A stretch of 64,000 nt of DNA from Mesodorylaimus sp. YZB2_4 (GCA_030248295.1 JASANH010000333.1:1-64000), one strand, 5' to 3'; counted from the stretch's first letter, positions 1-10,103 are shown. Made by a program: numbers and translations. Notes: generated from the sequence alone by a model not told the origin.

Positions 1-485
1 TACATGGGTCGGGGCAAGCCCGTGGTGAGGATAGGACGTACTTGGATTGGGGCACCGCGTACATGGGTCGGGGCAAGCCCGTGGTGAGGATAGGACGTAC
101 ATGGATTGGGGCACCGCGTACATGGGTTGGGGCAAGCCCGTGGTGGGGGCAAGCCCGTGGTGAGGATAGGACGTACATGGATTGGGGCACCGCGTACATG
201 GGTTGGGGCAAGCCCGTGGTGAGGATAGGACGTACTTGGATTGGGGCACCGCGTACATGGGTCGGGGCAAGCCCGTGGTGAGGATAGGACGTACTTGGAT
301 TGGGGCACCGCGTACATGGGTCGGGGCAAGCCCGTGGTGAGGATAGGACGTACATGGATTGGGGCACCGCGTACATGGGTTGGGGCAAGCCCGTGGTGAG
401 GATAGGACGTACATGGATTGGGGCACCGCGTACATGGGTTGGGGCAAGCCCGTGGTGAGGATAGGACGTACATGGATTGGGGCCC
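1..485. repeat. 59-bp tandem satellite array A
   Basis: About eight head-to-tail copies of a GC-rich unit with a period of 59 bases. Each unit contains the landmarks tacatggattggggc and aagcccgtggtgagg. Copies differ by a few substitutions (tacttggatt or tacatggatt; gggtcgggg or gggttgggg), and one copy around 139-160 carries an extra partial unit. The array runs off the left edge, so its full length is unknown. Because 59 is not a multiple of three, ORFs through it shift frame every unit and are not taken as genes. It is related to the array at 6781-8112. Confidence 0.95.
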
Positions 486-599
486 CGCTTTGGCAGCTTT
501 GTTTTTGAATGCCGCTTCTAGCAGACACATAGCAAGGTGCCGCGCTTGATTGGAATGGTCCGTCTTCCGGTTGCGTCTTTTGGCCAGAATTGCTTGCGT

Positions 600-900
600 C
601 TTTGTTCTCCCTCCTTTTTTCCTTTCTTTTTTTTCGTTTCTTCTCTTCTGCGTCCTTTCTTTTTTTTTTTTTTTAAAAACACCCCTTTTTTTGGCCTCTC
701 CTTTTTTTTTTCTTCTCTCATAAAAAATAAAAAAAAAGGAACAAACCCATTGTTATGAAAGTATGTGTGTATATATATATGTATGTGTATCAATTTTTGT
801 GTATATATAAACGTGTAAAGAATAGAAATGTGTATATGTATATATGTGTAAATAAATATGTAAATATGTAAATATATGTGAAATGTACATAAAAAGATAT
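600..900. repeat. Low-complexity pyrimidine tract and TA/TG repeats
   Basis: Positions 600-740 are almost pure T/C, with long T runs followed by an A-rich stretch. Positions 755-895 are alternating TA, TG and AAATATG motifs. ORFs predicted here are artefacts of low complexity. No gene is visible between array A and 920. Confidence 0.85.
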
Positions 901-922
901 AGAACAGTTTTACAACACGACC

Positions 923-1231
923 ATGGACGAAATGCCGATGAACGTTTCAAAATGGGCGATGGAGAAGGTGGAGAAGGTGCATGGCTGTCGATCCAATGCT
1001 ACCAAGCAAGAGCGAGAAGAGACCCCATCGTATTTCGTGGTTCGGAATTGGAGAAAGTTAATTTACGAGGCGGTGGAAGAGGGCTATTCGTACACATTTA
1101 GAAAAGATATTATTTTTCGGCTGGAATTTGATCGAGTGATCGGTTATGATAGTCGCATGGAGCGCTTTGTAAATACAATTCACGTGGTGGCTAAAAATGG
1201 TTTGGTCGTAACCGCTTATCCCAGGATGTAA
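923..1231 (+). CDS. Hypothetical single-exon protein, 102 aa
   Basis: An uninterrupted ATG-started frame of 102 codons, with ordinary amino-acid composition and a mix of charged and aromatic residues unlike the surrounding low-complexity DNA. The C-terminal third reads as alternating beta strands (FVNTIHVVAKNGLVVTAYP), loosely like the core of small nuclease-fold proteins, but I do not recognise a family. There is no signal peptide or membrane segment. It sits between the satellite and the piggyBac block and could belong to a mobile element. Whether it is expressed is unknown. Confidence 0.35.
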   Translation: MDEMPMNVSKWAMEKVEKVHGCRSNATKQEREETPSYFVVRNWRKLIYEAVEEGYSYTFRKDIIFRLEFDRVIGYDSRMERFVNTIHVVAKNGLVVTAYPRM

Positions 1232-2357
1232 GATAATAAATTGGTGAATGTGTCTTGCGAATTAGCTGTTCTAACCATGCTTACAACGCATAGTGTCCCG
1301 CAACTCACTTCGCCCACTACAGTCGGCTATATAAGGCTGCAAGCAACCCTTGCATCTCATTCTGCTTGAGTGTGCTCTCCAGAAATGGCTGCTCAGGTGA
1401 CCAGTCAAGCAGTAGATTATTTGATTTTATGGGGAGTGGGCTAAGCAGGCATAAAATCCTCTGGCGGCATTGGGCCATGAAATGAGTGATTATAACCTAG
1501 TTTTCCTATGTGTCCATCCCCCTCGCCAAGCTACCTCTTTCCCACCATTGCAAAAAAGGCGCTTGCCATAGACTGATTGAAATGCTAATGCCTAGTCTGG
1601 TCATAATGCTCCACCAGTCTTTATAAAGCCTCCTGCGCATTGGCACTCGTCGCTATGCACTAACACCATGATGCAGTTTCTTATTTTCCAAATGTGCGAA
1701 AAAGCACTGGATCCAAACGAAATACGCAGCTTTTACTCGACGTCCCCACGCAAAGATCACACGACCTGCAACTGCCTCACGGCACTTGAGCTGGTCTATA
1801 TATACCGAGTCCTGCGGAATACGCAAATCAGAAAACCAGACACGTCAATAGAAAACACATGACAAAAGCCAAACTCAGGCGCACGAGAAGACATCACGAG
1901 AAGATACTGTGCACGACACACAGCTTACGTTGCCCTACGACTCGAATACGCCCAAAATTATCATCCAGAGATACGCGGACAAGTACACAAGTGAACCTAA
2001 TCCTTGTTTCAAGGTCACCATAATGCAGCAACCACGAACACAAAAAGTTCACCAAATAGCTTAGCACCCTCCCACCGCTTCGTCTCCGTTAGTTTACCAC
2101 AATTGAGTCACATTTTCCAACCTTCCCCCTTCCTCAGTATACAAAATGACAACGTACTTCTCTCGGATTTCCAACGCAATCAAGTCCAACTCGTCGAACT
2201 CAATGCCGCGTTCGACTCTGCCATCTTTGCGTTTATGCACGTTTCATCCCCAAAGCAGTCCAATCGTACAGAGACGATCCCCAAAGCAGTCCAATCGATA
2301 TGCTAGGATTTCGTACGGAGACGAACTAAGAAATGGACAGTTCAATCAGCCTTCCAC
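1232..2357. other. No recognisable gene
   Basis: Contains only short frames (for example 1668-1862 plus, 2004-2306 plus and 2146-2442 plus) without recognisable domains. TATA-like words lie near 1329 and 1621 (tataag, tataaag) but cannot be tied to a transcript. I see no repeats of note. Confidence 0.5.
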
Positions 2358-2660
2358 TTACACCACCAGCCTCTTCGTCGAGTCACTTACCCATTTAAAA
2401 TGCTGCCTTTCATCAGGGGTCTTCCTTGCAGCAATTCCTTGAATATACAGATTGCCCTTTCGGCGGGCAAGCGATGCATCGCTTGCGTCAACTTCGGTTT
2501 GAATTGAACGTTTGCCATTATCGCCAAAAAATCCAATATTTCTAAAATATGAGAAAAAAATTACACGGACTCCAAAACGGTTCGTTTTAGAACTCCCGCA
2601 ACTAAAGATAAAGAGAAGTGCGTCATCTAACGCGTCAACAAATAGTTTCACGTCAGCCAT
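2358..2660 (-). CDS. Hypothetical ORF downstream of the piggyBac gene, 100 aa
   Basis: A frame starting MADVKLFVDALDDALL and continuing about 100 residues to a stop. It lies on the same strand as the transposase and about 100 bases beyond its stop codon. No family is recognised. It may be a small accessory frame or a 3' remnant of the element, or it may be chance. The middle (RVIFFSYFRNIGFFGDNG) crosses a T-rich stretch that could also be a very short intron, which lowers confidence. Confidence 0.25.
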   Translation of the reverse strand: MADVKLFVDALDDALLFIFSCGSSKTNRFGVRVIFFSYFRNIGFFGDNGKRSIQTEVDASDASLARRKGNLYIQGIAARKTPDERQHFKWVSDSTKRLVV

Positions 2661-2765
2661 TTCAAAAAAATTTTTACTCTAGATAAAAAAAAGCGAGATC
2701 GCTGTCTAACAAGCGATTATCTACACAGACAAACACCGATTTTTCCACCAATTAGTCACCCCTAA

Positions 2766-5700
2766 CTATTCATTCCCAATGTTCAAGGCGGAGTCGCCGC
2801 TCAAAGTCGAGATTGACCCGCCAGAAATACTCGCCGACAAGGCAGATGCGCCGCTCAAATTCGCGATTGAGCTCTGCGTGCTCAATCCACCAACACTGCT
2901 CGTACCCGACATGTTCACACTGATACCCGACGACGACGGCGTTGCGCAACAGCGGTCGCATTCAAATTTTCCCGAACTGCCGAATTGGACGCGGTGTGCA
3001 GGGCAAGCGAACCTCGCGCATTGGTCACATCGAACTCGTCCGCTGCTTCGGCATCCTTTGACAACTTGACAAAGTTTTCTTCCGAGATGGCGCGACCGCC
3101 CGGCGGACATCGACGTATCAGCATTTTGTAACAACGATCTTTTAACGGTTGATGAGCGAGGACGCTGAGGCGGCTCGATTGCTCGTTTGAGAGCCGACGT
3201 TGACACAGAGTGATCAAGCCGGCCTTTGCGTTTTCTTTCGAACAAACGCAAAGCCAACTGCAATCGCATCACTTTCTTTTGACGTGGCAGGTTCGTCTCG
3301 CGACATCGACGACGCTGCTGGCGCGTCATACGAATCGCCAGGTTGTCCAAAAATTTGCGCCGAAAATGCACGTCCGCCGCCTCGCCAGGATTCGCTAACC
3401 GATAGGCAATGTAGGCTTGGATCGCAGCCACATCCACAACCCAGAAGAAAATGCGCATGGGCCAACGACGGCAGGTTCGTTTCGTCGAGAACGACTTGAC
3501 CAATTGATCGAGCAAGTCGACGCCAAATTTTTTGCTGTTGTAATACAGAACAGCTTCGGGCTTCCCATCTTTCACAGCAACCATCGGCTTGTGATGCAGC
3601 GTCGTAATCAGGTACACGGGAGGTTTGTTGGCCGCTGGTTCATATTTCACCAAAGTCACTTTTTCGCTGTGCAGAAACCCGGCCATACCTGTTGCCGCTT
3701 GTTCTTTTTCCACCACTTTATTCACCGTCTTTTCGATTCCCGTTAGGCGCGTCTTCGACTTCTTCGTCTTTTTCGACTCCTTCGACGAATTTTTCGGATG
3801 AAGGCTAACCGCGGCGAATTCTTTCGGTATGCCTTTTCGACTAGCTTGAGTCGTTCCAACGCAGTCCAAACCCATTCGATCCAGCGCGTCCATCAGTTGA
3901 CACGACGTATAGTAACGATCAGTGACTACGCATCGTGCAGTCTTGGCGTAGGGTTTGACACAGTCGAGAACGACTCGCGTATTTTGACCACTTTCGCGCT
4001 GTTCTCCTTCCATACCGACATAAAAAATCGCGTTGAGCATAGCTCCCGATGGCGCATCGCACGCCGTAAAAAACTTCAGACCATATCTGCAAGAAAAACC
4101 GTTTCAGTTTTGAAAGTAAGCTAGCAGATTTTGCAGATTATCTATATATTGCAGGTTTTGAGGTGCGCACATACAAAAGATGACTTACTTGTCCGGCTTG
4201 TTCGGCAAATACTGAACAAATCCTGCACGACCCTTGAAGGACAGCAAACTTTCATCGACAGTTATGGTGTTCGAAGGAATAATGCCCTTCCGACAATTCG
4301 CGAATATCGGGTCGATGAATTCTTGAATTTTTCTTCGTTTATTTTGCTGCGCTTCTTTTCCAGGCTCGACCACGCGATCGTGGAAACGGATGAAATTCAT
4401 GATGGCCATAAATCTAGGTGAAAAGTTGTCATTATCGCACAATACAGTCTGCTCATTTCCACAGGGTTGGTGCAAAAAAGTGAAGCATAATGCTCCCACA
4501 CTGTTCAATCACCCTCTCAGGACAGGACAGAAATTTGAATAATTTACCTGTCCCGCGTAAATGACTGCAGAACGAGCAAATGCGCCGTGCGTCCGGTATG
4601 TCCAAAAATATCCGCTGACGACTTGTTGCCCAGACGCTCGACGCCCATGTAGATCAAAATTCCGAAAAACTGAAAATAACACAATCGATTTCAACAACTG
4701 AAACCTTTGAATCTTCGCACTCTTACAGCCCATATCTCCGTGGCATCCACCGCTTTCCATTTCTTCGGCTCCGGCCCATTCCCGTTCGGGTCATTCATAA
4801 ACTTTTCGAAACGCACGTTGTAATCGTGTTCGGCGGATATGTTCGTATACTTCACCACCCTAAATGCAAGACGCATATGTACGATAGGCCAAATTTGTCA
4901 TCACCAAAACGAAAACTGAAGCCACAACTCAAGCCAAATTTGGAAGTACTTGTTTCGTTGCCCCGCGATTAGGGACATGATCGTGAAAACTAAAAGCCAC
5001 TCACAAATCAATCCTGCCTTTCACCAAAAACCTGGGGGTAGACTTTTGTCCGACTCTCTCGCCTTGTAATTACTGGACACGTATAAAGCAGGTTTTTTTG
5101 AACTGCGCGCTGCTCCTATATCTGTCTGACAGTCAAACTGCAAGTAGGCACAACAAAAGGATGACACTCACATTTCGACGATGTCGGGCGTGATTATTTC
5201 CCGCATGAACGCTTCCGGATTATTGTTTCCTTCCAACTTCTTCCAATCATTTGATTTGGTATCTGCAAAGGAAAACCGTTTCAGTTTTGAAAGTAAGCTA
5301 GCAGATTTTGCAGATTATCTATATATTGCAGGTTTTGAGGTGCGCACATACAAAAGATGACTTACTTGTCCGGCTTGTTCGGCAAATACTGCACAAATCC
5401 TGCACGACCCTTGAAACACAGCTAACTTTCATCGACAGTTATGGTGTTCGAAGGAATAATGCCCTTCCGACAATTCGCGAATATCGGGTCGATGAATTCT
5501 TGAATTTTTCTTCGTTTATTTTGCTGCGCTTCCGCCGCCCACGTCACTATCGAGGAACGAATCATCGTCCTCGCCGTCCTGTTCTACCAGATCACGGTCA
5601 TTCTGGTCTTCCAAATCGGAGAAGTCAGACGCGCCTGGAGAAAATGCCGACGTCGTTTTTTTCGCCGTTTGTTTTCCTCTTGGCGTAGAAGCTATTGCAT

Positions 5701-6013
5701 TCGCCTTCCACACGGCCAGTTTCCGACCGGCCAATTTCGGTTTCTTTCGAGTCGGTGTTGGTGTTGGTTGATAATCGTCGTCCGAGTCCGACATAACTTT
5801 CTGCAAACGTCTCTTGTTTTTCGACGGCGTTGCAACGACTGGTTTACTCGCGGCAATTGGAGGTTGTCCAACTCGTCGACCACGGAACGGTTGCAGATTC
5901 TCGTTTGCATTCGGCTCATCCCTCTCCTCAGAAGATGAGTCCGAGCCGGCGCTTATGTCGTTGAGAACAGTCGCCGCCGGAACAGACCTATTGGGCCGTT
6001 GTTTTCTATCCAT
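2766..6013 (-). CDS. piggyBac-like transposase, six exons (PGBD/DDE_Tnp_1_7 family)
   Basis: Minus-strand exons in phase: 5172-5262, 4727-4859, 4548-4669, 4189-4413 and 2766-4086, plus a first exon starting at 6013. All three catalytic aspartates of the piggyBac family are present in context: TVDESLLSFKGR, CVVTDRYYTS and FGVDLLDQLVKSFSTKR followed by RRWP. The first exon encodes a Ser/Asp-rich acidic N-terminus, as expected for the family. The C-terminus ends in a cysteine-rich zinc-binding motif (CDQCARFACPAHR ... CDRCC). Junctions such as FTRD|RF and PNKPDK|YGLK match the family. The end of exon 1 is disturbed by a duplication at 5265-5531. A weak in-phase donor at about 5547 (GATA|GTGACG) would give a 785-aa protein; otherwise the copy is dead. 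Terminal repeats and TTAA targets were not found. Confidence 0.85.
4087..4354. repeat. Direct duplication inside the piggyBac gene, source copy
   Basis: Covers the end of exon 5, including the first catalytic aspartate, and all of the following intron. It is nearly identical to 5265-5531. This copy reads in frame through TVDESLLSF and is the one used in the transposase model. Confidence 0.9.
5265..5531. repeat. Direct duplication inside the piggyBac gene, displaced copy
   Basis: A roughly 97 per cent identical second copy of 4087-4354, placed between transposase exons 1 and 2. One difference turns the leucine codon after TVDES into a stop, so this copy cannot encode the catalytic segment. 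One edge of the duplication coincides with an intron acceptor (ctttgcag against cttgcag), so it has replaced the end of intron 1. The other edge breaks exon 1 after GGGSA. Confidence 0.9.
5543..6000 (-). repeat. Left arm of a large inverted repeat (transposase exon 1)
   Basis: The minus strand here encodes the acidic N-terminus (PNRSVPAATVLNDISAGSDS and onward). The same sequence recurs at 8110-8551 on the plus strand with a handful of changes (for example EERDEPNANEN against EDRDEPNANGN). The two arms face each other across a 2.1-kb spacer that contains satellite array B. Confidence 0.9.
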
Positions 6014-6590
6014 AATCTAAAAAAGAAAAATCACATCAGAAAAACCGAGAACATAGCATGACTCGACATATTTTCTCTGCATAATCCCAAAATGGCTTGC
6101 CCTAAATAGTGCTAAAGCCGTGCATCTAATCATACATCTAGGTATTTTAGCAACCAGCTACCACGGGCTAATAATCCAACATATCATGTGCACAGTGTAC
6201 ATTTCCTCAAAATTTTTCAAAATTTTGCGATTATGATTTCGTCAAAATAATTTTCTAAACAAAGAATCAAGACCTCTCCCGATTTGCACATTCTCCTAGC
6301 CGGGAAACCTGCCTGGACAATACACGCCAACGAGACCCACATTAGACAAATTCTTTATGAATAAAAAAACACAGCGTACCTCGCTCAAAAATTAATTGAT
6401 TTAATTGATAATTGTATCTTGAATATCGAAAACGTAATAATTCGAAAAAACCGCTTCAAAATCGATAACGAAATGAATCTTCTCTCCTCTTCAACTTCCG
6501 ACTCAAGCGAGGATGACGCAAACATGACGCTAAAACAAAGACGCCCGCAAAGGACCATTCCAATAAACATGGCCGCCTCCATTACAAATA
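6014..6590. other. AT-rich spacer without a clear gene
   Basis: Upstream flank of the piggyBac gene. A plus-strand frame at 6473-6613 encodes a Ser/Asp-rich peptide (NLLSSSTSDSSEDD), resembling the acidic N-termini of transposases, but it has no further support. Otherwise this is AT-rich DNA with no visible feature. Confidence 0.4.
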
Positions 6591-6645
6591 CCTCGAGTGC
6601 GCATAAGCGTTAGGTGATGTGGTAAAACATGAACATGAACATGAA
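6591..6645 (+). mobile_element. 5'-truncated SINE 3' end
   Basis: Matches the 3' end of the tRNA-derived SINE at 42537-42712: ctcgagtgcgcat, then gcgtt, then ggtaaaacatgaacatgaa repeats. Only the last 55 bases are present, which is typical of 5' truncation. Confidence 0.75.
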
Positions 6646-6780
6646 TATGTGTTTATTGCCTAATTAGCGTATATCTCGGCGAAAAGATGAGTTCGTTCGC
6701 CCAAAAATCATCTCAAAACACCGAGTGATAATCTCAAGCCAAACCCTCAAGCCGAGTGCCTCATTTTGCACTGTGGCCTT

Positions 6781-8112
6781 CCCGTGGCAAGGGTGGGGCT
6801 TACATGGACTGGGCCCCCGCTTACACTGGTCAGGGCCTCCCCGTGGTAAGCATAGTACTTACAGGGACTGGGCCCCCACTTACAATGGTCAGGGCCTCCA
6901 CATGGTAAGCATAGTACTTACATGGACTGGGCCCCCGCTTACACTGGTCAGGGCCTCCCCGTGGTAAGCATAGTACTTACATGGACTGGGCCCCCATTTA
7001 CAATGGTCAGGGCCTCCCCGTGGTAAGCATAGTACTTACATGGACTGGGCCCCCACTTACAATGGTCAGGGCCTCCCCGTGGTAAGCATAGTACTTACAT
7101 GGACTGGGCCCCCGCTTACACTGGTCAGGGCCTCCCCGTGGTAAGCATAGTACTTACATGGACTGGGCCCCCACTTACAATGGTCAGGGCCTCCCCGTGG
7201 TAAGCATAGTACTTACATGGACTGGGCCCCCGCTTACAATGGTCAGGGCCTCCCCGTGGTAAGCATAGTACTTACATGGACTGGGCCCCCACTTACAATG
7301 GTCAGGGCCTCCCCGTGGTAAGCATAGTACTTACATGGACTGGGCCCCCACTTACAATGGTCAGGGCCTCCCCGTGGTAAGCATAGTACTTACATGGACT
7401 GGGCCCCCACTTACAATGGTCAGGGCCTCCCCGTGGTAAGCATAGTACTTACATGGACTGGGCCCCCGCTTACACTGGTCAGGGCCTCCCCGTGGTAAGC
7501 ATAGTACTTACATGGACTGGGCCCCCACTTACAATGGTCAGGGCCTCCCCGTGGTAAGCATAGTACTTACATGGACTGGGCCCCCGCTTACAATGGTCAG
7601 GGCCTCCCCGTGGTAAGCATAGTACTTACATGGACTGGGCCCCCACTTACAATGGTCAGGGCCTCCCCGTGGTAAGCATAGTACTTACATGGACTGGGCC
7701 CCCACTTACAATGGTCAGGGCCTCCCCGTGGTAAGCATAGTACTTACATGGACTGGGCCCCCACTTACAATGGTCAGGGCCTCCCCGTGGTAAGCATAGT
7801 ACTTACATGGACTGGGCCCCCACTTACAATGGTCAGGGCCTCCCCGTGGTAAGCATAGTACTTACATGGACTGGGCCCCCACTTACAATGGTCAGGGCCT
7901 CCCCGTGGTAAGCATAGTACTTACATGGACTGGGCCCCCGCTTACAATGGTCAGGGCCTCCCCGTGGTAAGCATAGTACTTACATGGACTGGGCCCCCAC
8001 TTACACTGGTCAGGGCCTCCCCGTGGTAAGCATAGTACTTACATGGACTGGGCCCCAACTTACACTGGTCAGGGCCTCCCCGTGGTAAGCATAGTACTTA
8101 CATGGACTGGGC
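6781..8112. repeat. 59-bp tandem satellite array B
   Basis: About 22.5 head-to-tail units of exactly 59 bases, containing cccgtggtaagcatagtac and tacatggactgggcccc. Variants alternate between ccccca/cttacaatgg and cccccg/cttacactgg, suggesting higher-order homogenisation. The right edge breaks within a unit at ggactgggc and joins the sequence of piggyBac exon 1 at ggcccaatagg, so the junction lies in a short GGGC overlap. It has the same period and phase as array A, with about 70 per cent identity between units. Confidence 0.97.
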
Positions 8113-8669
8113 GGCCCAATAGGTCTGTTCCGGCGGCGACTGTTCTCAACGACATAAGCGCCGGCTCGGACTCATCTTCTGAGGATAGGGATGAGCCGAA
8201 TGCAAACGGGAATCTGCAACCGTTCCGTGGTCGACGAGTTGGACAACCTCCAATTGCCGCGAGTAAACCAGTCGTTGCAACGCCGTCGAAAAACAAGAGA
8301 CGTTTGCAGAAAGTTATGTCGGACTCGGACGACGATTATCAACCAACACCAACACCGACTCGAAAGAAACCGAAATTGGCCGGTCGGAAACTGGCCGTGT
8401 GGAAGGCGAATGCAATAGCTTCTACGCCAAGAGGAAAACAAACGGCAAAAAAAACGACGTCGGCATTTTCTCCAGGCGCGTCTGACTTCTCCGATTTGGA
8501 AGACCAGAATGACCGTGATCCGGTAGAACAGGACGGCGAGGACGATGATGACGCAACTGAGGGGATTGCTCAACTTCTAACAGGGAAAAACCAAATGGCA
8601 AACAAATTCGGCAATAGAGTATTAGTACAGGCTTACCTGGCAAAATGTTATTTTCGATCATTGGAATGA
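8043..8669 (+). pseudogene. Chimeric ORF: satellite units fused to transposase exon 1
   Basis: An open frame of 208 codons begins in the last two satellite units (MDWAPTYTGQG), passes without a stop through the inverted copy of transposase exon 1, and leaves it after VEQDGEDDD into unrelated sequence (DATEGIAQLLTGKNQ). The original exon continues DSFLDSDVGGG at that point, so both ends are recombination breakpoints. It carries no catalytic part and is best called a rearranged transposon fragment, although the acidic, basic-patch region (SDSDDDYQPTPTPTRKKPK) is intact. Confidence 0.75.
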
Positions 8670-8775
8670 ATTTCGCAAGAATTTTTCTGTCACGAAAATG
8701 AAATTTCGTGTAGAAGGAATCACGCAAATACGCAGCAGACGCCGGCCGCACCCTCGCACTCCGTGAGCACAGGAC
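8637..8775 (-). pseudogene. Tandemly duplicated exon-like unit, copy 1
   Basis: On the minus strand a T-rich acceptor (cttttttag) precedes a 139-base open segment and a good donor (CCAG|GTAAGC). It encodes RSARVRPASAAYLR ... KFHFRDRKILAKFIP. A second copy lies at 8915-9057. The sense of the peptide (an aromatic FHFRD followed by amphipathic helix) is reminiscent of transposase N-termini such as PIF/Harbinger, but this is only a guess. Confidence 0.45.
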
Positions 8776-8914
8776 CTAAAAAAAGAAAAAGGTCACCACG
8801 AAAAAAACAGAAAATAATTTCGGAAACAAGGCCGTGGGAAAAAAGGAATGGCAAAAAAATGGCAAAAAAGGAATGGCAAAAAAAGTCGGCAATAGAGTAA
8901 TAATAAAAGTTTAC

Positions 8915-9057
8915 CTGGGAAAATGTTATTTTCGATCATTGGAATGAATTTAGCGAGAACTTTCACGTCACGAAAATGAAATTTCGTGTAGAAGGAAATA
9001 CGCAAATACGCAGTAGACGCCGGCCGCACCCTCGCACTTCGTGAGCACAGGACCATT
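8915..9057 (-). pseudogene. Tandemly duplicated exon-like unit, copy 2
   Basis: About 88 per cent identical to 8637-8775, with an acceptor (ggtttag) and donor (CCAG|GTAAAC) in matching positions. Differences keep the frame open (KVLAKFIPMIENNIFPG against KILAKFIPMIENNILPG). Conserved frame and splice sites suggest this was a real coding exon before duplication. Confidence 0.45.
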
Positions 9058-9156
9058 CTAAACCAGCGGCGCTAAAAAAAATTATGTATTCACACCCTAA
9101 TTAGCACAAATATGAGAGAAACTAGATTGTATTCGCGAAAAAAACAGTACAAATAA

Positions 9157-9663
9157 TTGAGGCACACAATTAGACGTAAAAATTTTTATTCGAAACCTCC
9201 TAGCTGCGCCGAAAAAAGCTTTACAAAACCCACGAGTTCAAAGGGGAGTTACTGTACAGGGCATCAGGTACAGAGAGCGAGCAGTTTACAGTACTTTGCT
9301 CGATCTGTCTGCTTCACGAGGGCATTTACGGCCGTCGCGAGCCACGAGAATTTTAGAATTTCTGATAGTCGATTACAGTTCGATTTGCTGAAATCGAACC
9401 GTTTGACCTGGAGACTTCAAATTTGGTACGATTATAGAGGATACTATACTGAACAGTATTCCAGCCGTCCGCTCTCATTGCTCCATTTATTTACCTCTAA
9501 TTTGCCATTCAAAGTTTTCTTGCCGTGGATACTTCCCAAACGAATGCCTTGTTACGCTGCGGAATGGGCCTGCTGCCCGTTTTTTGGGTTTTCGCTATTT
9601 CGATGTTGCACGGCGGGATCGTTCTGGCGCCGGGTGCCCGATTTGATTCGCGCTTCGAAGTGA
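9157..9663 (+). CDS. Unrecognised ORF, 168 codons
   Basis: One of the longer open frames in a gene-poor stretch. Composition is rich in aromatic residues and cysteine, with no recognised domain, and the frame opens directly after AT-rich DNA. An overlapping minus-strand frame at 9552-9770 is more hydrophilic. Neither shows convincing splice sites. Treat it as possible only. Confidence 0.2.
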   Translation: MRHTIRRKNFYSKPPSCAEKSFTKPTSSKGSYCTGHQVQRASSLQYFARSVCFTRAFTAVASHENFRISDSRLQFDLLKSNRLTWRLQIWYDYRGYYTEQYSSRPLSLLHLFTSNLPFKVFLPWILPKRMPCYAAEWACCPFFGFSLFRCCTAGSFWRRVPDLIRASK

Positions 9664-10054
9664 CGTCGATTGAGAGCACAAGACGAAGTGGGTAGCTCCT
9701 TATTTTCTAGCATCGATTTTTCCTCGCGTACAATTTTAAAACCATAGGAACTTTCTTGTAGTTTTTTCAAACAGCAGCCGTTTACTATTTATCTTTAACA
9801 GCAACGTTCGATTTTTTGACTCGTCTGAGCCGAGCTAGGAGAACAAAAATCTACGTATATTATGGATTTCACCTCGGACCTCCAAGCCTTGTTGATGTCG
9901 AACGGCACAATAAGCATGAATTCGTTAACATTTCAACTCATTAGCGAAACTGTTCCTCGTCAGTGAATACAGGGGCTTTGTATGCGGCCGATGCGTATAT
10001 TTGGATTTTCCATTTCCTTCTCGACGCGTTGACCTTGGCAAAACCTTAGGGACG

Positions 10055-10103
10055 TCGTCGTTTAAGTCGTAGTCGATGTGGTAAAACATGAACATGAACA
10101 TGA
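10055..10103 (+). mobile_element. SINE 3'-tail fragment
   Basis: The segment gatgtggtaaaacatgaac with further gaacat units is shared with 6591-6645 and 42690-42712. The sequence just 5' of it (gtcgtttaagtcgtagtc) is only weakly similar to the SINE body, so little more than the tail is recognisable. Confidence 0.55.

Noticed and set aside
42-281. 79-codon ORF with a GxxYMGxGKPVVRIG-like repeat
   Set aside because: It is a read-through of the 59-bp satellite. The period is not a multiple of three, and all frames are similarly open, so there is no coding signal.
518-950. Several Lys/Phe- or His/Tyr-rich ORFs
   Set aside because: Products of poly-pyrimidine and TA-repeat DNA.
923-1231. Possible polymorphic-toxin or nuclease-like domain
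   Set aside because: The resemblance is limited to a short beta-rich segment. Not enough to name a family, so kept only as a hypothetical ORF.
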